Assembly (NCBI GenBank): GCA_016169945.1 | Contig: JADLSH010000195.1 | Span: 265,158 to 329,157, forward strand | Origin: Trachythela sp. YZ-2020 | Taxonomy: Eukaryota; Cnidaria; Anthozoa; Malacalcyonacea; Clavulariidae | Length of the DNA: 64,000 nt | Direction of reading: 5' to 3' | In this document: one piece after another, positions 21,549-32,369 of the stretch | Layout: each line of letters starts with the position of its first letter | Position numbering within the stretch: the stretch's first letter is position 1 | Made by a program: the position numbers and the translations under genes | Notes under the pieces: generated by a model | Databases searched by the model: none | Told to the model about the DNA's origin: nothing | The model's input: the letters and a program-made list of their open reading frames with translations, nothing else

Positions 21549-22260
21549 AAAGGCCAAGGTCAGATTTTGCAAATTTAAATATAGACATATTTTAATGGTC
21601 AATTTATATAATGTAGCTATAGATCACACTGTAGGGACAGGCGTTGTAATAACAATAATACAATATCATGTAATTTAACTAACTAGCCGGTGCAACTCAT
21701 TCGTAAGTTCAATTTCAAGTATAAGTTAACTTTATTGAGTATACCTTGCCAATGAAAATACAAATTTTGTGAAAATTTGTCCGCACTGTAATTACGTATA
21801 TTATATTTTCAGACATGAACAGAAAGTAGTTGTATAGTCGTATGGCAATAAAACCAACAGTAAACAAATATCATTGCTATATATAGAAAGCAAAAAATCA
21901 TAGTTCATGCATGCAATGTATTATGCTGCAGTCTTGAAACTTTGTACTATCCTTGGACTCTCTGCGTTTTTATGTTGTCACTTTCTATTTGCTGGAATAA
22001 ATGTGATGCAACATCATAAACAGCATCACTAAACTAATTCTTTTATGCTGTCCATGATTTTGCAATTTATAATCAATGTAAAATTTGATCTCAATCAATG
22101 GCAATTAGAAAGTAACATTTGGCCTTAAAAAGTAGATCGAGGCATGCCCATGGGCAGTAAAATAATTTTTGTCTGTTGCAGAACCTACGACTAGCTTCAA
22201 AACATCTACAACGAAGAATGGACAGAAAACTACCTCTGGTAAGAATATACTAGTAATGCT
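21549..22260. repeat. Non-coding part of duplicated unit, copy 2 (continued)
   Basis: Collinear with 9683-10400. It holds the 57-nt exon-like block at 22182-22238, and I see no other gene. Confidence 0.6.
22182..22238 (+). other. 57-nt exon-like block, copy 2
   Basis: Flanked by GTTGCAG and GTAAGAATA. Nearly identical to 10320-10376. Same reading possibilities. Confidence 0.35.
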
Positions 22261-22344
22261 CAAGTGCATGTATGGGGCGCCAAATGTAAAAAAATGTTTT
22301 ATGCTAAAATATGTGAAATTTTGCATTATTTAGTTATATAATAA

Positions 22345-22620
22345 ATTATTTGCAAACAATCCCTGTATTATTTGTAAATAATCTATGGATTGTTGACTGC
22401 GACATTAAATAATCCATAGATTATTTATAAACAATCTAGGAATTGTTTACTGCAACATTAAATAATCCATAGATGGTTTATAAATAATCCATAGATAGTT
22501 AAAAACAATCCCTAAATTGTATATAAGTCATCCCTAGATTGTTTAACGTCTTATTAAACAATGCGCGGATTGTTTATAAACCATCTATGGATTGTTTATA
22601 AATAATCTATGGATTATTTA
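22345..22620. repeat. Subterminal palindromic repeats, left arm
   Basis: About ten degenerate ATAATCCATAGATTAT / TTTATAAACAATC motifs. Inverted equivalent at 24776-24985. Confidence 0.75.
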
Positions 22621-22786
22621 CCGAGCCACATGTAAAATAAATATGGCGCGCGCCAAATGTAAAGTAAAGAGCTGACCAAACCGGAAGAGGTGTCCGTACG
22701 ACTCTTTATTATCCGGGGGGGGGAGTTTACACACTTTCAAGGTGGAATTCGCAATTCTAGTGTTTATTTCCTTCGATTGTTCGAAT

Positions 22787-22990
22787 ATGAATAATTCAAC
22801 GACAACGTCAAGTTCTTTGCCGTCAAGCGTTGCAAACGTACTGAATCGAATTGTACGTCTGCTTGAAAGAATTTCAGGAGATAACATTGGAGAGACTAAC
22901 ACTGGAGGCGGCGATGGTTCTTCAACATCAACAACAAACCAAAGACAGTCGAATGAACCGAATGGCGACATTAATAGCCCAAGGTCACAG
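22787..22990 (+). CDS. First exon of unknown gene in fold-back arm
   Basis: 68 codons from ATG (MNNSTTTSSS) to a donor CACAG/GTCAGT, exactly phase 0. A short helix (VANVLNRIVRLLERI, residues 15-29) is followed by a Gly/Ser/Thr/Asn-rich stretch. I do not recognise it. Upstream is a GC-rich stretch near 22690-22730 with a G-run that could be a promoter. The reverse arm has a frameshifted version at 24403-24610 and copy 1 a deleted one at 10924-11056. If it is real, its 3' exons were lost from this element. Confidence 0.4.
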
Positions 22991-23368
22991 GTCAGTATTT
23001 TAATTAAAGACATTTTTAATCCATTGTTATATTTTGGGGAAATCATGAGAAATATTCAGAATATACGCTGTGTAATATAAATTAATGATGTATAAATATA
23101 TACTTCATGCTAGAAATCTTGTGAAGATTAATTGTTTATAATTTCAGGAGGGGCTTTAATATATGTACAGTTGTGATTTTGCGTTTTGCACACATGTATT
23201 TTTAAAACCTCGTGAAAAATTGATTATTTTTTGGAGTGCAACGTGTTAGCTAATATTTGGTGGGCTTATATTGAATACATTCTGAGGTTTACAGTCTCAA
23301 TCAAATTGTAGCATCCCTAGCAGTAGCCCCTCCCCTCCTATTTTTGCTAATTCCTGGTTGTGGGATGA

Positions 23369-23432
23369 TGCCCTACCCCAAATCCCCTACCCCAAATCCC
23401 CTACCCCAAATCCCCTACCCCAAATCCCCTAC
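23369..23432 (+). repeat. Minisatellite, 14-15-bp unit
   Basis: About five copies of CCCCTACCCCAAAT. The matching place in the other arm (about 24020-24040) has only one, so the expansion is specific to this arm. Confidence 0.85.
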
Positions 23433-24402
23433 CCCAACCTGTGTGTGAGTATACTGTACTATTATAATATTTGACTGTTAATTATAACATGGATTGCCTA
23501 GGGCCTGAATAACAGCTGGTCAACGGACAATGTCCAGGCAAAATACGGTGTTGTCCGGGCCAGACTTTCATCTTCACGGTCATTTTGACTGGTCACATTT
23601 AGGATAGGTTTAATAGGATAACACATTTGACTGGTGGAAAAAGCAGTATGTCAGAGCAAAATTGATTTGGTCGGACGGACATCTTGACCAGGGTACAGTC
23701 CACCGTTATTTCGATGCTTGTTGCCAGTCAAATATGTGCAAAATGTGAAGTCAATTATGTAACTGAATGAGTAGAGGGAGAAAAATATTTATTATATTAT
23801 TATATATTTGATAGTACTGTTCTTAATATGTAGAAAGAAATAATTAGATGCATTGCATTGTAAAACAATATTATTGTAAAGTAAAACATTTAATATGTAA
23901 TATGGCCCGGACAACGGCGTATTCTGCCTGGACATTGTCCGTTGACCAGCTGTTATTTCAGGCCTTAGGCAATCCATGTTATGATGAACAGTCAAATATT
24001 ATAATAGTACAGTATACTCCCAGACAGGTTGGGGTATGGCATCATTCCACCACCAGGAATTAGGAAAAATAGGATGGGGGGGGGTACTGCTAGGGATGCT
24101 ACAATTTGATTGAGACTGTAAACCTCAGAATGTATTCAATATAAGCCCACCAAATATTAGCTAACACGTCAATTTTTCACGAGGTTTTAAAAATACATGT
24201 GTGCAAAACACAAAATCACAACTGTACATATATTAAAGCCCCTCCTGAAATTATAAACAATTAATCTTCACAAGATTTCTAGCATGAAGTATATATTTAT
24301 ACATCATTAATTTTATTACACAGCGTATATTCTGTATATATTTCTCATGATTTTCCCAAAATGTAACAATGGATTAAAAATGTCTTTAATTAAAATACTT
24401 AC

Positions 24403-24610
24403 CTGTGACCTTGGGCTATTAATGTCGCCATTCGGTTCATTCGACTATCTTTGGTTTGTTGTTGATGTTGAAGAACCATCGCCGCCTCCATGCAGTGTTA
24501 GTCTCTCCAATGTTTTCTTCTGAAATTGTTTCAAGAAGACGTACAATTCGATTCAATACGTTTGCAACGCTTGACGGCAAAGAACCTGACGTTGTCGTTG
24601 AATTATTCAT
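24403..24610 (-). pseudogene. First-exon-like block in right fold-back arm
   Basis: Inverted relative of 22787-22990: the same MNNSTTT start and a donor (CACAG/GTAAGT), but 208 instead of 204 nt, so the frame is lost after about 45 codons (GETNTA then out of frame). Not functional. Confidence 0.6.
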
Positions 24611-24775
24611 ATTCGAACAATCGAAGGACATAAACAGTAGAATTGCGAATTGCACTGTGAAAATGTGTAAACTCCCCTCCCCGGAACATAAAGAGTCGTA
24701 CGGAGACCTCTTCCGGTTTGGTCAGCTCTTTATTTTACACTTGCCGCGCGCCATATTTATTTTACATTTTGCTCG

Positions 24776-24985
24776 GTAAATAATCCATAGATTATTTATA
24801 AACAATCCTTAGATGGTTTATAAACAATCCACGGATTGTTTAATAAGACCTTAAACAATCTAGGGATGATTTAGGCTATATACAATCTAGGGATTGTTTA
24901 TAAATAATCTATGGATTATTTAACGTCGCAGTAAACAATCCATAGATTATTTGTAAATAATCCGTAGATTTTTTTTGCATAAAAC
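24776..24985. repeat. Subterminal palindromic repeats, right arm
   Basis: Inverse of 22345-22620; includes AATAATCCATAGATTATTTA and TAAACAATCC variants. Confidence 0.75.
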
Positions 24986-25020
24986 ATTTTTTTACATTTG
25001 GCGCCCCATACAAGTTCAAT

Positions 25021-26094
25021 ATTATTTACCAGGGATTAGAAATATCAGGAAATTGAAACTTGTACTAATCTATAATATACGGTGAAATAACATTTTTAAG
25101 ACTTTTCGTGTTTTCTTGTTGGACGACAGTTCTAATAGCCGAGGACAACTATACCTGTGTATGGTTGAGTTCAATGAAGATTTGATGTCAGTATATAAAG
25201 TTGCTGAGTTGTAAGTTATATGTCATGGCAATTTTTCTTGTCGTCTTGGAATCTATGAAATCACTGAATAGTAGGCCTAGTTTGCTGCCGTTGGAGCTGG
25301 TTTAGAGCGGCGAAGGATGAATAACTGTCACTTCATATTCAGGAGAGCAACAGCCAATATTTAGGTGAAAACTGGTGGCGTGTGAAAGGGTAAAAAAAAT
25401 TAATAGTGACGTTTTTATATACCAAGTGTGTGAAACTTTCTTCAAAAAAACATATTTATCTAAAGGATTTTGCTATATTGTTGTTCAATCTCCCCACTCC
25501 TTAATTCTCGTGACTAGTTATATGGTTGACATACAAGGTAAAAGTATAAAGTAACGCGCATGGCGTCTTTATGAGTTTGTGCCAGGAGAATGCCAGAATT
25601 GTCTTTTTGGCACGGCCATTGCCATAAAATGATAATCGTACAAGTACAGGAATGAATCCCCATTGTAGAGATGAAAAACACATGCACGAGCCGCACTGAC
25701 ACTAACACATCAGATATCATGTAAATATGAGGTCTCTCTGTTTGCTCTCATGCTGTCGATTTATTCTTAAGGCCAGTTTATATGATCTAGAATTACAAGA
25801 ATAATATTCTCTTTATTTTACTTTTCTAACAGACATGATAATATATTAAAAGGAAATTTACTTGCAGTTCGCTGAACTCGTGCGAACAGTCCTTCCAGAA
25901 AGTTGTGTGTAATATCCTACAGGTGGAAAATTGCTGTTGTGGGTATATGCGCTGGACTGGCCTGGAGGACTGGGACCATGTCTCACTCAATTGAGAGCTT
26001 GGCACACCAGGCTGGCTCGGTCCAATGTGAATGAAATCTCGAAAACACATAGAAATACATCAGGCAGGTTTACCAAGCCAAATCAAATTGCTAT
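25021..26094. other. Flank of duplicated unit, then gene-less spacer
   Basis: 25021-25400 matches 31280-31610, the end of the dispersed unit. 25400-26094 is AT-rich spacer. A minus-strand 74-codon frame (25826-26050) has a Pro/Ser/Gln-rich reading and possible splice sites, but nothing recognisable. Confidence 0.5.
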
Positions 26095-26635
26095 AACATA
26101 TTCATAAGGCGGCTGCAGTCAGTGACGGCTGACACACTCATATTCAGAGCTTAAAATTAATATTGCGCGCATTTTTCCCAACAACAGACTAATTTTTCCA
26201 TGAAGCTTGACTAATATAGATAATTTTAAGCCATATTTCAGAGAAAGACCTGGAGCAAAATCTTAAGATATGCCTATTTATATGCCATATCATCACTGAC
26301 ATTCACAAAGCAAGAACGCCTATATTTAAGACTGCTGTAAGACACATAAACTCGAACAAATCATTGCAGTATTTTTTGATACATAACAAACAATAGTTGA
26401 ACATCTTCAAGAAAATTTTATAACAAAGCAACACAGGAGCAATTTCATAAGCATGTGACAACATGACATTTTCATTAATGAGAACATGACAATTTAATTA
26501 ATGGTGCAGGTTTTAATAGAACAAATTAGGATTTAACTTTCATAAAATACCTTTTGTAGCTAAGGCCACGGCCAGATTTTGCAAATTTCTCTATAGACAT
26601 GCATAATTTATTGGACAATTTATATAATGTAGCTA

Positions 26636-26777
26636 TAAATTTAATTTAATTTATTTGTTTCGCCACATAAATTATATTACAGTACAGTACCGTAAAACAT
26701 ATTCATATACAGACGAAAAGACAGCGCAAAGCAGAGTAACCGCAACAGCAAATCAGCCAATTACTGCGGGCCCGAGA
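26636..26777 (-). repeat. LINE 3' tail fragment
   Basis: Extra relative to copies 1 and 2, whose text continues across it. Starts with AATTTAATTTAATTT repeats followed by ATTTGTTTCGCC, the look of a reversed LINE 3' end. Confidence 0.5.
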
Positions 26778-26811
26778 CTGTAGGGACAGTGGTGGTAATA
26801 ACAATAATAAT

Positions 26812-27070
26812 AATAATCTTTATTTATCCATCTTAAGTATAAAAGTACAATGGATTTACAGGTTGATTCAAATTACATTAAAAATATCTTAGAACATTAT
26901 ATACAGATAAGAATCTTAAGTATGTATAGACAAACTAAAAACTATGTGAGTGCACTTGCACGAGCTAAGAAGGAGCTTTTATGTCTTTCAGTTCGCGATA
27001 ATGTGTTTTTACTATTAATTGTTCGTAAATCGTATGGATTATTTGATTTAAAAAGTCTTGTAATTTAAAT
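26812..27070 (-). repeat. LINE 3' tail fragment with (ATT)n end
   Basis: Extra relative to copies 1 and 2. Read on minus it ends GGATAAATAAAGATTATTATT, the simple-repeat tail of CR1/L2-like LINEs. The plus-strand 72-codon frame here is chance. Confidence 0.6.
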
Positions 27071-28790
27071 ATCACAATATCATGTAATATAACTAACTCG
27101 CCGGTGCTACTCGTTCGTAAGTTCAATTTCAGGTATAAATTTACTTTTTTTAGTATACCATATTTGCCACTAAAAATACAATTTTGTGAAAATTTGTCCT
27201 CGCTGAAAGAATGTTATATTTTCAGACATAAACAGAAAATATTTGTATATTCGTATGGCAATAAACTAAAAGTAAACAAATATCATTGAGCAAATATCAG
27301 ATATCAGAAAGCAAAAAATCATAGCTCATGCAATGCATTATGCAGTCTTGAAACTTTGCACTATCCTTGGGATCTCTGAGTTTTTATGTTGTCACTAAAC
27401 TAGTTCTTTTATGCTGTCCATGATTTTGCAATTGATAATCAATGTAAAATTTGATCTCAATCAATAGGCCTATTGCCTAATGCAGATTGGCGCAATGCAT
27501 GCCGGTAGAGTGGTATCAAAATCACTTCTTCGAGAAATTTTGTTGTCATGGCGGCAATTTTGTTTCAAAGAACAAATGATTAATTTTCTATCAAATCTAC
27601 GTCGCGATCGTTGTTATTCTTATCGCTGTGTGTAAAGAGAAGCCTTGGCTAAATTCTGTGCAAATTAAAAGGAATTTGCTTCACGTATTACGGAGAAAAC
27701 AGCCGTGAAAGGACGCCATGAGTGAACACAATTCGAACATATTCATCGTTTTAGAATCGATTTGCTCAACGTTTTCAGGTATTGTAATGTTGTAAGAGAC
27801 CGTCAGTAAACGATTTTGCTCTAGAAATATTCTCATGTTGTCTATCAATGCTGATCATGTATTTTTACCGATTGATCTTATGTTTTATACCCATATTTTG
27901 CGACTTAAAATTGATACAAAAACTGCCCTAGAATGCTGTAAACAATGGCCTTTGTGACGTACAAGAACAGAGCTTCTCTTGTGTTTTGGCGCGAAAATTT
28001 GACTCGCATTTAGGCAAAATTTAATGTATTTTGCAAAAGCATTATTTAAATTTCATATCTGCTAGTTTTTGCACGAGTTAAAGCAGTTTTTGTAAATGTT
28101 TTTCTACTTGGAGTGCCTTGGTTCTTTCATTCTACAAGTAAACAGTAGGTTTTTTAAAATTCTAAGTGATAAAACACACTCTAAATAGGTTTAAAAAGCA
28201 GCAGGATTGTAGTTTTAGCATTTATACATCAGATACATTGAAGTTTTAGCGTTGCAGTCAGGTATTAAGTCATAGTTAAATATATTTCTGTGTATAAACC
28301 TTTTGCACAGTATTAATTCAATATTAAAAGGTAGTCTGTAAATTATTTACTGTACATATTGTGTATTGAAATCAAATTGTAAATAGTACTTTCTGAATAA
28401 GTGTAACTCGAGGTGTAGCTTAGGTTATTGTATTTTTTAAATATTCAAGTGGTATTCAATTTTTCAACTAACTATAAAATATTATTTCAAAGACTAGAAT
28501 AGGATTAAATTATTGTAATGGTGATGAACCAAGCACTTCGATAGGAATCAAACGAACAGCTGCAACAAGGTGAAACTGCTATTTAAAATCACTTGTCAAT
28601 TGTAACCCCCACCCTCCAACATTGAGAAAAGGTGGGAAGATAGATGTTTGTCTTGCGATATAGTACATAATACCTCCATACTAAACAATGACCTGACTCC
28701 CTGCGGAAGACTGAACTGACAAACCCTGGCTAATCTCCTAACAGATGGGGGAACGATTTAAAGACATTTCATTTGATTTATTGACACCTA

Positions 28791-29844
28791 GTCAGGCTTT
28801 AGTAACAGTCAATAGAGGAAAAACGCCCCACAATTCCCTGAGGTGGGGGAGTGGGAGTTACAATTGACAATATATAAGGCTAAGAATACTATTGTATGTA
28901 TCAAGGAGTGGGGGAATTGTGTGCCGCACTGTTAGAATTACAGTTGTTGGGACCCAGAGCTGTCATATGCACTTATTCCACTGAATATATACTCAATTCC
29001 AGTTGTCAATTGTAACCCCCACTCCCCCCACCTTGAGGAATGGTAGGGAAATGTGGGAAGTTTTTCCTCCATTGACTGAACATTGGTTAAGCATGACTAG
29101 GTGGAGGATTTCCCATTAAGTGTCAGTATCCTACCACCGACTATAGGCATAGGAAGTAACTGTTGCTTCAAGGGGGAGGCACCTCTTCTTCAGTAAAGGG
29201 CACTTTGAATTAGCTGGAGAAAGGGGCACTTTGAAGAAAGGTTGGGGGATCATGTGCCCTCCGGTTCCTACGCCACAGTCGCCACTGCCACTAACACTAA
29301 CACTAACAAGTAAGACCCTCTGGCATTAGACAGAGTACTGAAAAATATAAAAGTAGGGTGCATCTGGCAGATAGTTTTGTTAACTCATTAACTGGCAGTA
29401 CCCTACCACTGACGAGAAAAATTGTTGGGCGTTAGACAGAATAAAATACTAAAGTAAGGGCACATCTGGGCGTATTCCAGCTAATGAGTTAATATGGATT
29501 CCCGACCCTTGAATGTGGGGCATATTAAATATGGGGAAACGTTTAGGGGGCTTGGCTATACAGCCTAGTCACAGTCTAAGGTTGGCCTGTTAAGTCTGAT
29601 CTAAACACATGATCTCAAATATTAAGCAAATTATATTATATCTGTTTGTTTTCTTGCATGTTTGTTTTTCTACACAGTGGCAATGAAATTAGTTCCTGGA
29701 TTTGTTTTCTCACAGAATAGCAAAATAATTTGCAATAATTTGAAAGAGAGTGGTTCTGTCCTGCATGTGTACAGCATTGTGTTTCAGTGTTTGAAAATAT
29801 TGAACAAGAATTTATAAATTTTAAAAGATATTCTTTGTTCAATA
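28791..29844. other. Loop of the 3.6-kb fold-back element
   Basis: No gene. It has repeats of AATTGTAACCCCCAC in both orientations (28598, 28855, 29003 regions) and a 108-bp TTAA MITE (29384-29488). The minus-strand 80-codon frame at its right end continues into the arm and has no recognisable content. Confidence 0.55.
29384..29488. mobile_element. Tiny MITE flanked by TTAA
   Basis: TTAA at 29380-29383 and 29489-29492. Inner ends CTCATTAACTGGCAG and its near-inverse. Relatives at 47677-47781 and 47825-48235 (split). The TTAA target fits Kolobok or piggyBac mobilisation. Confidence 0.65.
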
Positions 29845-31196
29845 AATCAATTGAAATGTCTTTAAATCTTTCCCCCATGTGTTGGGAGATTAGCCAGGGT
29901 TAGTCAGTCCAGTCCTTCTCAGGAAGTCAGGCCATTGTTTAGTATGGAGGTATTAACATCTATCTTCCCACCTTTTCTCAATGTTGGAGGGTGGGTGTTA
30001 CAATTGACAAGTGATTTTAAATAGCAGTTTCACCTTGTTGCAGCTGTTCGTTTGATTCCTATCGAAGTGTTTGGCTCATCACCATTACAATAATTTAATC
30101 CTATAGTTAGTTGAAAAATTGAATACCACTTGAATATTTAAAAAATACAATAACCTAAGCTACACCTCAAGTTACACTTATTCAGAAAGTACTATTTACA
30201 ATTTGATTTCAATACACAATATGTACAGTAAATAATTTACAGACTACCTTTTAATATTGAATTAATACTGTGCAAAAGGTTTATACACAGAAATATATTT
30301 AACTATGACTTAATACCTGACTGCAACGCTAAAACTTCAATGTATCTGATGTATAAATGCTAAAACTACAATCCTGCTGCTTTTTAAACCTATTTAGAGT
30401 GTGTTTTATGACTTAGAATTTTAAAAAACCTACTGTTTACTTGTAGAATGAAAAAACCAAGGCACTCCAAGTAGAAAAACATTTACAAAAACTGCTTTAA
30501 CTCGTGCAAAAACTAGCAGATATGCAATTTAAATAATACTTTTGCAAAATACATTAAATTTTGCCTAAATGCGAGTCAAATTTTCGCGCCAAAACACAAG
30601 AGAAGCTCTGTTCTTGTACGTCACAAAGGCCATTGTTTACAGCATTCTAGGGCAGTTTTTGTATCAATTTTAAGTCGCAAAATATGGGTATAAAACATAA
30701 GATCAATTGGTAAAAATACATGATCAGCATTGATAGACAACATGAGAATATTTCTAGAGCAAAATCGTTTACTGACGGTCTCTTACAACATTACAATACC
30801 TGAAAACGTTGAGCAAATCGATTCTAAAACGATGAATATGTTCGAATTGTGTTCACTCATGGCGTCCTTTCACGGCTGTTTTCTCCGTAATACGTGAAGC
30901 AAATTCCTTTTAATTTGCACAGAATTTAGCCAAGGCTTCTCTTTACACACAGCGATAAAAATAACAACGATCACGACGTAGATTTGATAGAATATTAATC
31001 ATTTGTTCTTTGAAACAAAATTGCCGCCTTGACAACAAAATTTCTCGAAGAAGTGATTTTGATACCACTCTACCGGCAAGCATTGCGCCAAACTGCATTA
31101 GGCAATAGGCCTATTGCAATTAGAAAGTAAAATTTGGATTTAAAACGTAGATCGTGGCATGACCATGGGCGGTAAAATAATTTATGTCTGTTGCAG

Positions 31197-31253
31197 AACC
31201 TACGACTAGATTCAAACAATCTACAACGAGGAAGGGACCAAAAACTACTTCTG
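31197..31253 (+). other. 57-nt exon-like block, copy 3
   Basis: Again 57 nt between TTGCAG and GTAATA. Changes relative to copies 1 and 2 are mostly replacement changes in the open frames, so there is no sign of protein-level selection. Confidence 0.35.
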
Positions 31254-31706
31254 GTAATACTAGTAATGCTCAAGTGCAATGTTATTTACCAGGGATTAGA
31301 AATATCAGAAGATTGAAACTTGTATTAATCTAATATACGGTGAAATAACTTTTCGTGTTTTCTTGTTGGACTACAGTTCTAATAGCCGAGAACAACTATG
31401 CCTGTGTATGGTTAAGTTCAATGAAGATTTGATGTCAATATATAAAGTTGCTGAGTTGTAAGTTATATGTCGTGGCAATTTTTCTTGTCGATGGAATCTA
31501 TGAAATCACTGAATTGTAATTTTCGGCCGTTGGAGCTGTTTTAGAGCGGCGAAGGATGAATATAACTGTCACTTAATATTCAGGAGAGAAATAGCCAATA
31601 CTTAGGTAGGGTTTGATAGGATTTGATATTAGGATAACATGTAATAAGGATTTGATATTAGGATAACAAGTAATATTACAGTTGACGGAGATACAAACTC
31701 CACCAC

Positions 31707-31915
31707 CAGTGGCGTAATTTTGTGCTGAATGGCCCCCGGCTTAATTTGAAGAGGGGGCCTTTATCCTGCCTATTCGAACGGGGGGCTACGCCAAGAACAT
31801 ATAAAATTTACTGAAATACTTCTACTTCGCCGCTTTGTCATCCTTGCTCAGGGGCCCCTAATTGACCTGGGCCCCTGGCTGGAGCCAGGCGACGCACAAA
31901 AGAGTTACACCACTG
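31707..31915. mobile_element. hAT-like MITE, 209 bp
   Basis: Begins CAGTGGCGTAATTTTGTGC and ends GCACAAAAGAGTTACACCACTG. 8-bp flanks TCCACCAC (31699-31706) and TCCCCCAC (31916-31923) differ at one base. It sits inside the glycine motif of the LINE endonuclease. Confidence 0.75.
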
Positions 31916-32021
31916 TCCCCCACCAAATGATGATACTCGATTATTTTGTATAAGAAGAAAATTAGGTAAAAATAAAACATCAAATTCAGCACTATAAATG
32001 TCAAGAGTACACTGTTATTTT

Positions 32022-32210
32022 AACTCCAAAAACGGGGGTTAGCAAAAAAGGTTCAAAATAATCCGTTTTTTGGAGTTACAATAACTCTCATTTCGGAGTT
32101 AATACAAATAACTCCATTTCTGGGGTTAAAATTTAACTCCACTTTTGGGGTTAAATTTAACCCTCATTTTGGGGGTTAAAAATGTTTAACTCCGTTTCTG
32201 GAGTTAAGCT
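32022..32210. repeat. CACTA subterminal repeats, left
   Basis: At least eight copies of a degenerate AACTCC(N)nGGAGTTA or GGGGTTA motif in both orientations. Confidence 0.8.
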
Positions 32211-32236
32211 ATAGCGCTCTTCGAAGACGTACCCTC

Positions 32237-32365
32237 GTCTTTTTAACTGTTTCTACACATTTTAATGTTATAAAAAAACTAAATCATTTAAAAATATCAT
32301 TTATGCATAATTTAGTTTTTATAACATTAAACAACCGTCTGTGTAGAAAAGTTAAAAAGACGATG
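32237..32365. repeat. Imperfect hairpin inside CACTA element
   Basis: CGTCTTTTTAACTGTTTCTA at left pairs with its near-inverse at right; inner arms TTAATGTTATAAAAA and TTTTTATAACATTAA are exact. Arms about 55 nt, loop about 20 nt. Confidence 0.75.
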
Positions 32366-32369
32366 ATAA

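Larger units (their letters stand above)
11608..23008 (+). repeat. Segmental duplication, copy 2 (with insertions)
   Basis: Matches copy 1 from 7438. It is expanded by the Kolobok element (11830-16536 plus one TTAA) and a LINE (about 2990 bp, 18557-21548). Past 23008 it runs on into the fold-back element, which copy 1 lost at the SINE junction. Confidence 0.9.
22271..25010. mobile_element. Large fold-back DNA element with coding arms
   Basis: Begins TATGGGGCGCC and ends GGCGCCCCATA. Arms of about 1.3 kb (22271-23580 and 23890-25010) are inverted copies; the loop is about 310 bp. Flanks CAAGTGCATG (22261-22270) and CAAGTTCAAT (25011-25020) look like an 8-10-bp target duplication. The third copy of the host unit has the uninterrupted site CAAGTGCAATG near 31274, confirming an insertion. 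Each arm carries subterminal palindromic repeats and an ATG exon with splice donor pointing to the centre. No transposase. A Mutator-like or other long-TIR family is possible. Confidence 0.85.
27473..31115. mobile_element. Large non-coding fold-back element, 3.6 kb
   Basis: Ends AATAGGCCTATTGCC and its inverse. Arms of about 1.3 kb (27473-28790 and 29845-31115) are inverted copies with a few percent divergence; the central 1.05 kb is not inverted. Copies 1 and 2 of the host unit are uninterrupted at the site (near 10231). No transposase frame. Arms contain GCGCGAAAATTTGACTCGC and a long AT-rich body. Superfamily not assigned; the target duplication is unclear because the site itself is palindromic. 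Confidence 0.85.
26095..31610 (+). repeat. Dispersed unit, copy 3 (diverged, with insertions)
   Basis: Matches 9187-10400 and 18063-22260, then 25021-25400, with more differences than copies 1 and 2 show between themselves. It lacks the fold-back element 22271-25010 and so gives its empty site. It is itself interrupted by two LINE tails (26636-26777, 26812-27070) and by the fold-back element 27473-31115. Confidence 0.85.

Noticed and set aside
25826..26050. Minus-strand Pro/Ser/Gln-rich 74-codon frame as an exon
   Set aside because: Possible borders exist but are not strong, and there is no second copy or domain to support coding.
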